From positions 1 through 64,000 of the forward strand of contig NZ_VTXE01000020.1 of the NCBI RefSeq assembly GCF_013114595.1: a stretch of DNA of 64,000 nucleotides, in the 5' to 3' direction. A program made the position numbers and the translations under genes. Below the pieces are notes generated by a model. It ran no database searches. It had not been told where the DNA came from and saw only the letters and a program-made list of their open reading frames with translations. Origin of the DNA: Vibrio sp. 99-8-1 (GTDB lineage Bacteria; Pseudomonadota; Gammaproteobacteria; Enterobacterales; Vibrionaceae). This document shows positions 35,578-42,947 of this stretch, piece by piece. Numbering within the stretch: position 1 is the stretch's first letter; each line of letters starts with the position of its first letter.

Positions 35578-35908
35578 GGACTTTGTGGCAGCTGTAAGGC
35601 ATTCTAGTGATAGTGGGATGAGAATATTTGATGAGTGGATACATAGCGATCCGAAATTGTTAAAACAGTCAGACCCTGAATTTTATGATTGCTTAAAGTC
35701 ATTATCAGAAAGTGAAATTGATAAAATTAAAATTATAGCTCCTATGCTTATAAGGAGTTCCTTTTACTCTCTTTTTGAGATGTTAGAGTTAGGCAAGCTA
35801 GAAGATACTTTTGAATTGTCTATGATTGTTGGTGAAACAGGTAATAAAAAAGTTTCACTTATTAATGATGGAGTTGATTTAGAACTTAGGAATAAAATAG
35901 ATTTTTAG
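35549..35908 (+). CDS. Immunity-like protein, family not recognised
   Basis: 119 residues, acidic, mostly helical, no signal peptide. It starts inside the toxin tip (AAGGAT upstream of the ATG) and is followed after 9 bp by repeat R2, the same arrangement as modules 1, 2 and 4. The frame is intact. Confidence 0.6.
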   Translation: MSLENKQKVEDFVAAVRHSSDSGMRIFDEWIHSDPKLLKQSDPEFYDCLKSLSESEIDKIKIIAPMLIRSSFYSLFEMLELGKLEDTFELSMIVGETGNKKVSLINDGVDLELRNKIDF

Positions 35909-35917
35909 TTGGAGCTA

Positions 35918-35984
35918 GCCACTCATCCGAGTGGCGTCCCTCTTCCCAGAACCACTCAATCCACCCAGAGAACCCTCTCTCGCC
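35918..35984 (+). repeat. Repeat R2, copy d
   Basis: GCCACTC-ATCC-GAGTGGC hairpin with the CTTCCCAGAACCAC core. It is followed by AACAGGGACATGCATCCCAT (REP word, about 36038-36057), the last of the island. Confidence 0.85.
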
Positions 35985-36134
35985 ACCAAAAACAGAAAAT
36001 CCTAACGGTATCAGCCACGCAGACCTAACAGCAGATCTAACAGGGACATGCATCCCATGAAAAAACTAATATAAGTATTATGCAGAGTTTTCAATCTTTA
36101 ATAGCTAATTGAATTTATTAAGATAATCATGAAG

Positions 36135-36165
36135 AAAGGCACCTAGAAAAGGTGCCTATCTTTTA
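36135..36165. terminator. Bidirectional terminator at the right border of the toxin-immunity island
   Basis: AGGCACC and GGTGCCT stems (36137-36143, 36151-36157) with A-rich sequence on the left and ATCTTTTAT on the right. It can stop both the island transcript and the small minus-strand gene next door. Confidence 0.75.
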
Positions 36166-36169
36166 TCCG

Positions 36170-36316
36170 TTACTCTTCATCCTGATGCTTAAACTGGTTC
36201 AACAACGTCAGTAGAAAAACACGTATTTCGTTATCAATTGGGGTGTTCTCGCAGTTTGCGTTAAGGATAAAGTCTTCGACTTGAAGGTAGAAATCAGGTT
36301 GGTTTTGATGGGTCAT
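36170..36316 (-). CDS. Small 48-residue protein, function unknown
   Basis: Starts M-T-H-Q-N-Q-P-D-F-Y-L-Q-V-E-D-F-I-L-N-A and ends N-Q-F-K-H-Q-D-E-E. A good AGGAAG lies five bases before the ATG and a terminator lies directly behind the stop. The protein is acidic and helical with one cysteine. I recall similar short proteins in Vibrio genomes but cannot name a family. The ribosome binding site is part of a long inverted repeat in the leader, which suggests translational control. Confidence 0.65.
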   Translation of the reverse strand: MTHQNQPDFYLQVEDFILNANCENTPIDNEIRVFLLTLLNQFKHQDEE

Positions 36317-36412
36317 GGTGACTTCCTAGTGATGAATTATGTTTAACACCACACAAAGGTTCCAATCTTAGGGTGGTGAACTGAACAAGGTTGGAACTAC
36401 CGCCACACTAGG
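36317..36412 (-). promoter_or_regulatory. Structured 5' leader that can hide the ribosome binding site
   Basis: In the minus-strand transcript, CCTAGTG (complement of 36406-36412) can pair with CACTAGG (complement of 36325-36331), which overlaps the AGGAAG ribosome binding site. Inside this are a second pair, GTTCCAA/TTGGAAC (36391-36397 and 36359-36365), and a CACCAC/GTGGTG pair that competes with it. Two mutually exclusive folds suggest a switch or a thermosensor-like element. Confidence 0.5.
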
Positions 36413-36908
36413 AAAACGGCGCGCCGAAGCGCCCCTGTCCAGCTCACCATAATTAAGTGTCTGCCTGAATACTAGACAAACTCACTTTCTTCAGGTGTGC
36501 TGAAGCCGCACATTAAAAGGCCAGCATAAAAAGCTGGCGACAATGCGCCCAGTGTTAGTCATTGCGGTGTTCCAATCCCGGCACTGGATTTTGCCAGTGC
36601 CGGGTAAGCATATGTTTTATCGGGTTTCTATGTCAATAACTGGCTGGTGGTTTGCGATAGGTTTGGTGTTTTTTATTAAATATCTCTTAACCACTCGGTC
36701 AGTGACCAACAAAACGGTCGCATGAATGAACGTGCAGCGAATTATGGATGCGCTTTGCTTATAGCCATTTAGGAACTGATGTTGCCTGAACCATCGCTAG
36801 ATGAGTGGGAATGGATAATATTTTTGAGTAAGGGATTGAAATCGGCCTCTTGAGAGGGCAGATCAGGAGAGTGACATCAAACGCTCAGAGAGCAAAAAAG
36901 GGAAATCT
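36413..36908. other. Hairpin-rich intergenic region before the ABC exporter
   Basis: About 500 bp without a credible gene. Clear hairpins are CCTGAA...TTCAGG (36464-36495), GCCAGC-N7-GCTGGC (36520-36538) and the 11-bp CCCGGCACTGG/CCAGTGCCGGG (36578-36605). GGTCA-G-TGACC (36697-36707) is a compact dyad 200 bp before the exporter and could be a TetR-type operator. Confidence 0.45.
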
Positions 36909-38705
36909 ATGTCTGAAAACAGTTTCGACGCATCGGAAGTTATCGGCAACAAAGATAATAAACGGCTCTCCATTCTGCTGGAGCTTTTACAATTTGTCCG
37001 TCCGTATAAATTAAAAATAGCGGCAGCCCTTATCGCACTGGTTTTTACCGCATCGGTGATGCTTTCTGTCGGGCAGGGGGTAAGAGTATTAATCGATGAT
37101 GGATTTGCCCAGCAATCTTTAGAGCAGCTTAAAAATGCGGTGCTATTTATCTTTATTGTTACCGTACTGATTGCTGGTGGTACCTTTGCCCGCTTTTATC
37201 TGGTGTCGTGGCTAGGTGAAAGGGTGAGTGCAGATATCCGTAAAGCGGTGTTTAATCATGTAATTACCCTTCACCCTAGCTATTTCGAAACCAGCGGCAG
37301 CGGTGACATTATGTCGCGGCTGACAACAGACACCACGCTACTTCAAAGTATTATCGGCTCTTCTTTTTCTATGGCGATGCGAAGTGTGTTGATGTTTATT
37401 GGCGCATTGGTGATGCTGTTTGCTACCAATATCAAGCTGACCTTGATCGTGCTGGCCTCAGTTCCTTTTATCTTGTTGCCTATTCTAATTTATGGCCGAA
37501 GGGTAAGAGCTTTGTCGAGAAAGAGTCAGGACTCGATGTCTGATGTCGGCAGTTATGCCGGAGAAGCGATAGAGCATATTAAAACGGTTCAAAGCTACGT
37601 CAGGGAGTCACAGGAGAAGGCCTCTTTTGCTCGTGAAGTGGAGTCTGCCTTTCAGGTGGGCAGAAATCGCATCCAACAAAGGGCAACTTTGATTGCAGGT
37701 GTCATCATTATTGTGTTCGGAGCCATAACTGGCATGCTTTGGGTTGGTGGCAGTGATGTTATTTCTGGACAGATGAGTGGTGGTGACCTTGGCGCATTCG
37801 TGTTTTATTCCATACTGGTCGCTTCTTCTTTGGCAACGATTTCTGAAGTGCTGGGAGAGTTACAGCGTGCAGCGGGGGCAACCGAGCGCTTAATTGAGGT
37901 GCTTCAGGTTGAGAGCCATATTGTTCCGCCGGTAGAGAGTGCCGCCGATGCTTCTGCTCTGAGTGCGGAACTCAGTTTTAATCAGGTTAACTTCTGCTAT
38001 CCATCTCGTCCTGCACAGCCTGCGCTTGCCAGTCTTTCCCTCAACGCTGAACAAGGTAAAGTCCTCGCGCTGGTCGGCCCTTCAGGGGCAGGAAAAACAA
38101 CGCTGTTTGAGTTGTTGCAACGATTTTATGATCCTCAATCGGGTTCTATTGAGTTTGGTGGCACGGATATTCGTCAGTTGGAGCCAACGGAACTACGCCG
38201 GCAGATGGCGCTGGTTCCCCAACAACCGGCACTGTTTAGCAGTGATGTTTTGCACAATATCCGCTATGGCAACCCTGATGCAACGGATGAAGAGGTTGTT
38301 GCAGCAGCCAAAAAAGCTATGGCGCACGATTTTATTATGCAGTTGCCTGAAGGGTACAGCAGCTTTCTTGGTGAGCGTGGGGTTAGGTTATCCGGTGGTC
38401 AGAAACAACGTATCGCCATCGCTAGAGCGATCTTGAAAGATCCTCATATTCTTCTGCTGGATGAAGCCACCAGTGCCTTGGATAGTGAGAGCGAACACCA
38501 TGTACAAAAAGCGCTTGAACAACTGATGAAAGGTCGCACCACCCTCATCATCGCTCATAGATTGTCGACCATTCAACATGCTGACAAGATAGCCGTGCTG
38601 GATCAAGGACAACTGGTGGCAACGGGTAATCATCAAACATTGATGGAGGAGTGCCAACTCTATCAACGATTGGTAGAGCTTCAGTTTAAACATATGCAGA
38701 ACTAA
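36909..38705 (+). CDS. ABC exporter, fused membrane and ATPase half-transporter (MsbA/VcaM type)
   Basis: 598 residues. Six membrane helices (about 38-325) are followed by a nucleotide-binding domain with Walker A G-P-S-G-A-G-K-T-T, Q-loop V-P-Q-Q-P-A-L-F, signature L-S-G-G-Q-K-Q-R, Walker B I-L-L-L-D-E-A-T-S-A-L-D and the switch histidine in I-A-H-R-L-S-T. As a homodimer it should export a lipid or hydrophobic drug. Its length and layout are close to VcaM of V. cholerae. The upstream dyad suggests local regulation, but no regulator gene is adjacent. Confidence 0.9.
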   Translation: MSENSFDASEVIGNKDNKRLSILLELLQFVRPYKLKIAAALIALVFTASVMLSVGQGVRVLIDDGFAQQSLEQLKNAVLFIFIVTVLIAGGTFARFYLVSWLGERVSADIRKAVFNHVITLHPSYFETSGSGDIMSRLTTDTTLLQSIIGSSFSMAMRSVLMFIGALVMLFATNIKLTLIVLASVPFILLPILIYGRRVRALSRKSQDSMSDVGSYAGEAIEHIKTVQSYVRESQEKASFAREVESAFQVGRNRIQQRATLIAGVIIIVFGAITGMLWVGGSDVISGQMSGGDLGAFVFYSILVASSLATISEVLGELQRAAGATERLIEVLQVESHIVPPVESAADASALSAELSFNQVNFCYPSRPAQPALASLSLNAEQGKVLALVGPSGAGKTTLFELLQRFYDPQSGSIEFGGTDIRQLEPTELRRQMALVPQQPALFSSDVLHNIRYGNPDATDEEVVAAAKKAMAHDFIMQLPEGYSSFLGERGVRLSGGQKQRIAIARAILKDPHILLLDEATSALDSESEHHVQKALEQLMKGRTTLIIAHRLSTIQHADKIAVLDQGQLVATGNHQTLMEECQLYQRLVELQFKHMQN

Positions 38706-38735
38706 TGCTCAAAGAAATGTATAAGCTTAGAATAA

Positions 38736-38763
38736 ACATCCGTCTTCGCGTGAAAACGGATGT
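38736..38763. terminator. Hairpin between the convergent ABC and TRAP genes
   Basis: ACATCCGT and ACGGATGT arms with a 12-nt loop, 30 bp after the ABC stop. There is no long T-tract, so efficiency is uncertain. Confidence 0.5.
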
Positions 38764-38776
38764 CCAGCCTAAGGGA

Positions 38777-40081
38777 TCAGTTGATTAAACCAAATGCTCT
38801 TGGTAATGCCAAACTGATGGATGGAATAAAGGTGATTAGTAATAAGGTAACAATCAACACCGCGCAGAACGGTAATATTGATTTAATCACACTTTCTATT
38901 TTAGCCCCACTAACACTACAGCCTACAAAGAGTGCGGTGCCTACTGGAGGGGTGGCGATACCAATGCAAAGGTTAAATATTATCATCATCGCAAAATGAA
39001 TCGGGTGCATGCCAAGTTGTGTTGCAATAGGCATAAAGATAGGCGTAAAGATCAAAACCGCAGGGGTGAGATCCATAAACATACCGACCACAAGTAAGAT
39101 GATGTTCATAAGGATGAAAATGATAACAGGATTATCAGAGATAGAGAGCATCCATTCGCTGATCATGCTAGGCAAGCCAGTAAACGCCATTGCCCACGAC
39201 ATAATGGTTGATGCACCGATCAAGAACAGCATAATGCCAGTGATCTCTGCGGTTTCCACACAAATGGTTCTTAACTCTTTTATGCCTAAACTTCGATAGC
39301 AGAGTGATAGACCAAATGAATAGAGTACTGCTATACACGCTCCCTCTGTTGCGGTAAAAATGCCGCCAATGATGCCACCAATAACCACAACAACTAAGCC
39401 TAAACTTGGTATCGCACGCCAAGTAATGGTCAGTTTTTCGCGTACAGTTAGCGTAATTGCCGCACTTTTATACCCTTTCTTGCGGGCGATCATGTAAGCG
39501 ACAACCATACAACTTATACCCATCAGTATTCCTGGTACATACCCAGCGATAAATAGCGCGGCAATTGAAGTGCCACCACTTACAACAGAGAAAACAATCA
39601 GTGAATTACTTGGTGGTATGAGTAAACCTGCGGGGCAGGAAGCAACATTAACCGCGGTAGAATATGACTTGTCGTAGCCTTCTTTTTCTAATTCTGGTTC
39701 TAAGGTTTTACCAACTGCGGCTGCGGCAGCAACTGCAGAGCCGGATACCGAACCAAATAACATGTTGGCAAGCACGTTGACATGGGAAAGCGCACCGGGC
39801 AGACGACCAACCAATAACTTGGCAAACTGAACCAGTCGAGTTGCGATACCGCCTCGGTTCATAATATTACCCGCCAATATGAAGAATGGGATGGCAAGCA
39901 AACTAAAACTGTCTATACCCGTTACGATCTTTTGGCCAGCCGTCATAAAAGCAACATCCATAGGTAGGATGGTGCACATGATCACCAAAGAAGACATTGC
40001 AATGGCAATTGCAATAGGCACACTAAATGCGATTAGAACTAAGAATAAACACAGCAACCAAAAGCCGATGGAGATATCCAT
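38777..40081 (-). CDS. dctM: TRAP transporter large membrane subunit (DctM)
   Basis: 434 residues with about 12-13 hydrophobic helices. Signatures include F-S-V-P-I-A-I-A-I-A, I-P-F-F-I-L-A-G-N-I-M-N-R-G-G-I, F-G-S-V-S-G-S-A-V-A and the late N-L-C-I-G-I-A-T-P-P-V-G. The start at 40081 is preferred over an ATG 42 bp upstream because it has GAGAGGAA in place and begins just after dctQ. It is the channel subunit of a sodium-driven uptake system. Confidence 0.93.
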   Translation of the reverse strand: MDISIGFWLLCLFLVLIAFSVPIAIAIAMSSLVIMCTILPMDVAFMTAGQKIVTGIDSFSLLAIPFFILAGNIMNRGGIATRLVQFAKLLVGRLPGALSHVNVLANMLFGSVSGSAVAAAAAVGKTLEPELEKEGYDKSYSTAVNVASCPAGLLIPPSNSLIVFSVVSGGTSIAALFIAGYVPGILMGISCMVVAYMIARKKGYKSAAITLTVREKLTITWRAIPSLGLVVVVIGGIIGGIFTATEGACIAVLYSFGLSLCYRSLGIKELRTICVETAEITGIMLFLIGASTIMSWAMAFTGLPSMISEWMLSISDNPVIIFILMNIILLVVGMFMDLTPAVLIFTPIFMPIATQLGMHPIHFAMMIIFNLCIGIATPPVGTALFVGCSVSGAKIESVIKSILPFCAVLIVTLLLITFIPSISLALPRAFGLIN

Positions 40082-40082
40082 A

Positions 40083-40583
40083 TCACTGTTCCTCTCTTGC
40101 TGATTGAACGGGTTTATACACATCGATGGTGCTTAGGGTTAAATAGATAACCATAAGCAGCCCTGTTAGTGGTAAGACTAAATAAACGTACGCCATAGGG
40201 ATCTGTAATGCTGGCGAGTACTGCATCATGGTTCTCCCCATAAGCAACACTCCGCCTTTGATCATGGCTAAACTGATGAATACAATAGAAATTAAGTTGA
40301 TAAGTGCATGAAAGTGTTTACGGTATTTGTGGTTAACAGAACCAATAAAGAGCGTTATTGCTAAGTGACCGTTTTTACCAAACAGGTAGCTCGCTCCACT
40401 CAAACCAAACCAAATCATGGTGTATCGAGCTAACTCGTCGGTAAATGAACTGGGATCATTCAGCACATAGCGGCTAAATACTTGCCAAGTAACGGTAATC
40501 ACAAGAGTGACAATCGCGAACCCACAAAATGTGAGAATCGATTTATCTAATATGGCTTTTAGCCGACGCAAAATTGAATGCAT
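40083..40583 (-). CDS. dctQ: TRAP transporter small membrane subunit (DctQ)
   Basis: 166 residues with four membrane helices, including the family pattern V-F-S-R-Y-V-L-N-D-P-S-S-F-T-D-E-L-A-R-Y and a W-F-G-L-S-G-A-S-Y segment. It is coupled to dctM (1 bp gap). Confidence 0.93.
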   Translation of the reverse strand: MHSILRRLKAILDKSILTFCGFAIVTLVITVTWQVFSRYVLNDPSSFTDELARYTMIWFGLSGASYLFGKNGHLAITLFIGSVNHKYRKHFHALINLISIVFISLAMIKGGVLLMGRTMMQYSPALQIPMAYVYLVLPLTGLLMVIYLTLSTIDVYKPVQSAREEQ

Positions 40584-40612
40584 CTTTCCTCCACGTCAAA
40601 AGTGGTCATATC

Positions 40613-40631
40613 GCCCTCCGGAAAGGAGGGC
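40613..40631 (-). promoter_or_regulatory. Hairpin between dctP and dctQ
   Basis: Perfect 7-bp GC-rich stem GCCCTCC / GGAGGGC with a 5-nt loop and no T-tract. Such hairpins after binding-protein genes usually stabilise the upstream part of the message, so more DctP is made than membrane subunits. Confidence 0.55.
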
Positions 40632-40656
40632 AGAAATAAAGGGATTAAATGGCGAG

Positions 40657-41616
40657 TTACATAGCTTCGATTGAGTTGATGTACTCTTTTAAGACAGGAT
40701 CTTTCTTAGCGGTTTCAATCATAGGTAGAACCTTTTCGCGGAACTTGCTTGTATCCACCTCGATGAAAGTAACGCCAGATTCTTTTGCAATCTTCATGTT
40801 CTTGTCATCTGTTGCAGCCCAGATTTTTATCTCTTCTTCCATAGATTCAAGTGCGGCTTCTTTGACGATTTTTTGTTGTTCTGCAGTTAGCTCATTCCAC
40901 GCATTTTCAGAGATCATGATAAGGTCAGGTGTCATCATGTGTTGATCCATTGCGTAAAATTTAGCTACTTCAGAGTGCTTCATCTCCACAAGACTAGAAA
41001 TGTTGTTTTCTGCTGCGTCAATAACCCCTTGCTGCAGTGCTGTATATACTTCAGTAAACGGTACTGGCGTAGCGCGTGCGCCAAGTAAGCGAACCATTTC
41101 CATCATAGTTGGAGATTCTGGTACACGAATTTTCAACCCAGCCAGATCTTCAGGAGTATTGATTGGTTTTGCGCTGTAAAAGCTACGGGACCCAGAATCG
41201 TAGAGTGTTAGTCCAATAAACCCCTTGCCTTCACTTGACTTGAGGAGTTTCTCAGCAGCTTCACTACGCATGAAAGTGTGCATATGGTTAGAATCACGGA
41301 ATAGATAAGGGATCGAAATTGCTTTATAAGTGGGTTCGAATGATTCTGCTAATGAGCCGTTAATTTTTGCCATATGCAGAGCACCTGTTACGACTTGTTC
41401 TGCTTGGTCTCGTTCGGATCCTAACATGCCATTAGGGAAGATCTTAACGTTAATATCTCCAGCTGATTTTTCTTTTACTTTATCTGCAAAGATAACCATT
41501 CCAGCGTGTGCAGCACTGTCTAAATTCATAGCGTGGCCTAGGGTAAGGGTTTTAGCATTCACGGCAAATGTAGATAGAACAGAGGTGGCGACTAATGTTA
41601 TCAGAGTTTTCTTCAT
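40657..41616 (-). CDS. dctP: TRAP transporter substrate-binding protein (DctP family)
   Basis: 319 residues with a Sec signal peptide (M-K-K-T-L-I-T-L-V-A...cleavage after V-N-A near residue 21). The mature protein has the L-T-L-G-H-A-M-N start and the conserved G-L-K-I-R-V-P-E-S-P-T segment, whose arginine binds a substrate carboxylate in most DctP proteins. A Q-Q-G-V-I-D-A-A-E-N-N motif follows. AAGGA upstream favours 41616 over an ATG 21 bp earlier. Most DctP proteins bind organic acids such as sugar acids, so the ligand may be acidic. Confidence 0.92.
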   Translation of the reverse strand: MKKTLITLVATSVLSTFAVNAKTLTLGHAMNLDSAAHAGMVIFADKVKEKSAGDINVKIFPNGMLGSERDQAEQVVTGALHMAKINGSLAESFEPTYKAISIPYLFRDSNHMHTFMRSEAAEKLLKSSEGKGFIGLTLYDSGSRSFYSAKPINTPEDLAGLKIRVPESPTMMEMVRLLGARATPVPFTEVYTALQQGVIDAAENNISSLVEMKHSEVAKFYAMDQHMMTPDLIMISENAWNELTAEQQKIVKEAALESMEEEIKIWAATDDKNMKIAKESGVTFIEVDTSKFREKVLPMIETAKKDPVLKEYINSIEAM

Positions 41617-42096
41617 GTTGTTTTTCCTTGTTTTCACTTTTGTATTATGGGGATAGTAACGAGTCCGCTTATTAGTGTGACTGTATTAGCGTATTATTGT
41701 ATGACAAATAAAATCAGAGGAAATAGATCTGAATCTCATTCTGATTTTTTATGCAATATTTTTAAAAGATTAGCGCTTTACGTCACACTATTTGGGTTGA
41801 TATTTTTACACAAATGCTATCCATAATGACTGATTTATAAACTGGCTATTTTTAAATATATCAATATATTCAATTGGTTAGGTTTGATTTAACTGTCGAA
41901 GAAACTTGAGGCATAGGGTCTGTTTGAGATTTTCTTGGAATGAGTAAAGCTAAATTGATTATGTTGGCCAAATTATCCCCGGAAAGGGAGAATTAAACGG
42001 AGATAACGACCGTTAAAGAGAGTATAAGTGGAGGGCTTTTTGTAGAACAACTGGATACTTGAAAGTTTTTTTCGGAGCCGTTGCCTGTCAGATGTG
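41617..42096. promoter_or_regulatory. Promoter region of the TRAP operon
   Basis: 480 bp between the DeoR gene and dctP without a credible gene. AAATCAGA (41711-41718) and TCTGATTT (41740-41747) form a perfect 8-bp inverted repeat about 95 bp before dctP and are the best operator candidate. No terminator is obvious after the DeoR gene. Confidence 0.35.
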
Positions 42097-42837
42097 TTAC
42101 CCCAATATCACTTCAATGCCTTGTGCTTTAAGGTAAGCAATATCCTCTGCTGGTGCGGCATTATCGGTTAGTAGAATGGAAATCTCGCTAGGATCATTAA
42201 TGCTAGAAGGGTAGATTTGGCCAAACTTACTTGAGTCAGTTAACACAATATTACGGCGTTTCTTGCTGATGATGGTATCCGCTATTTCAGCGCGCATCAT
42301 ATCTCTACTGGTAAAGCCAGTATCTTGATGATAGCCGTCTATCCCTAAAAACGCGGTACTAAAATGGATGTTGGCAATGCAAAGCTTGGTTAAAGGGCCA
42401 ACTAAGCTCTCTCCTTGATGCTGGTACACGCCACCAAGCAGAATAATATTGGCAGAAGAGTTGCGAATAAGATGGGCAATGTAAGCTGACGGGGTAATAA
42501 TGGTCACGTCCCCGCGCTCTGCTAGCGTTCTTGCTAACAATGCGTTCGCGCTTCCGCCTTCGATTAATACGGTTTCATTAGGTGCTACAAGGTCAGCCGC
42601 TTTGGAAGCAAGGGCCTGCTTAATATCAAATCGCACTTCAAGACGTGAATCTATGTCATCACTCTGTAGCGCGACAGCGGCGCCGTGAACGCGTTTTAAG
42701 TATCCCTGTTGTTCAAGAAAATTGAGATCCTGTCTTATGGTGACACCTGATACACCTATTGTCTCGACCAAGTCTGTGACTTGCACGCGTTTGCGTTGGT
42801 TTACAATTTGCAGAATTTCATTTTGTCTTGAGTTCAC
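42097..42837 (-). CDS. DeoR/GlpR-family transcriptional regulator
   Basis: 246 residues from the GTG at 42837, which has GGAG seven bases upstream and starts exactly at the family's R-Q-x-x-I-L segment; a longer frame reaches an ATG at 42915. The helix-turn-helix is V-S-G-V-T-I-R-Q-D-L-N-F-L-E-Q-Q-G. The sensor domain has E-G-G-S-A-N-A, L-L-G-G-V-Y, F-L-G-I-D-G and D-S-S-K-F-G. It lies between the glycyl radical enzyme and the TRAP genes, so it is the probable local regulator, responding to a sugar phosphate. Confidence 0.88.
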   Translation of the reverse strand: MNSRQNEILQIVNQRKRVQVTDLVETIGVSGVTIRQDLNFLEQQGYLKRVHGAAVALQSDDIDSRLEVRFDIKQALASKAADLVAPNETVLIEGGSANALLARTLAERGDVTIITPSAYIAHLIRNSSANIILLGGVYQHQGESLVGPLTKLCIANIHFSTAFLGIDGYHQDTGFTSRDMMRAEIADTIISKKRRNIVLTDSSKFGQIYPSSINDPSEISILLTDNAAPAEDIAYLKAQGIEVILG

Positions 42838-42947
42838 AACATTACTCCAGGTAAAAGATGAGACTATTGTAACGCCTCTTTCTTTCATATGAAAAGGACT
42901 TGAAACATAAAACAAACTTTATATAACAAGTCCTCTGCACTTACAGG

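Noticed and set aside
31588..35984. R2 hairpins as ordinary Rho-independent terminators
   Set aside because: The GCCACTC/GAGTGGC stem is followed by GTCCC rather than a T-tract, and about 45 bp beyond the stem is also conserved, so it is a repeat first.
28400..36100. Superintegron cassette array (small genes separated by repeats in a Vibrio-like genome)
   Set aside because: The repeats lack the attC/VCR pattern (terminal RYYYAAC / GTTRRRY and internal inverted boxes), there is no integrase, and repeats sit in the REP/R1/R2 order instead.
36543..36725. Small open frame between the hairpins
   Set aside because: It spans the CCCGGCACTGG hairpin, has no ribosome binding site and no protein-like pattern.
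36413..36908. Prophage or satellite attachment region
   Set aside because: Several hairpins but no integrase, att duplication or phage gene in the window.
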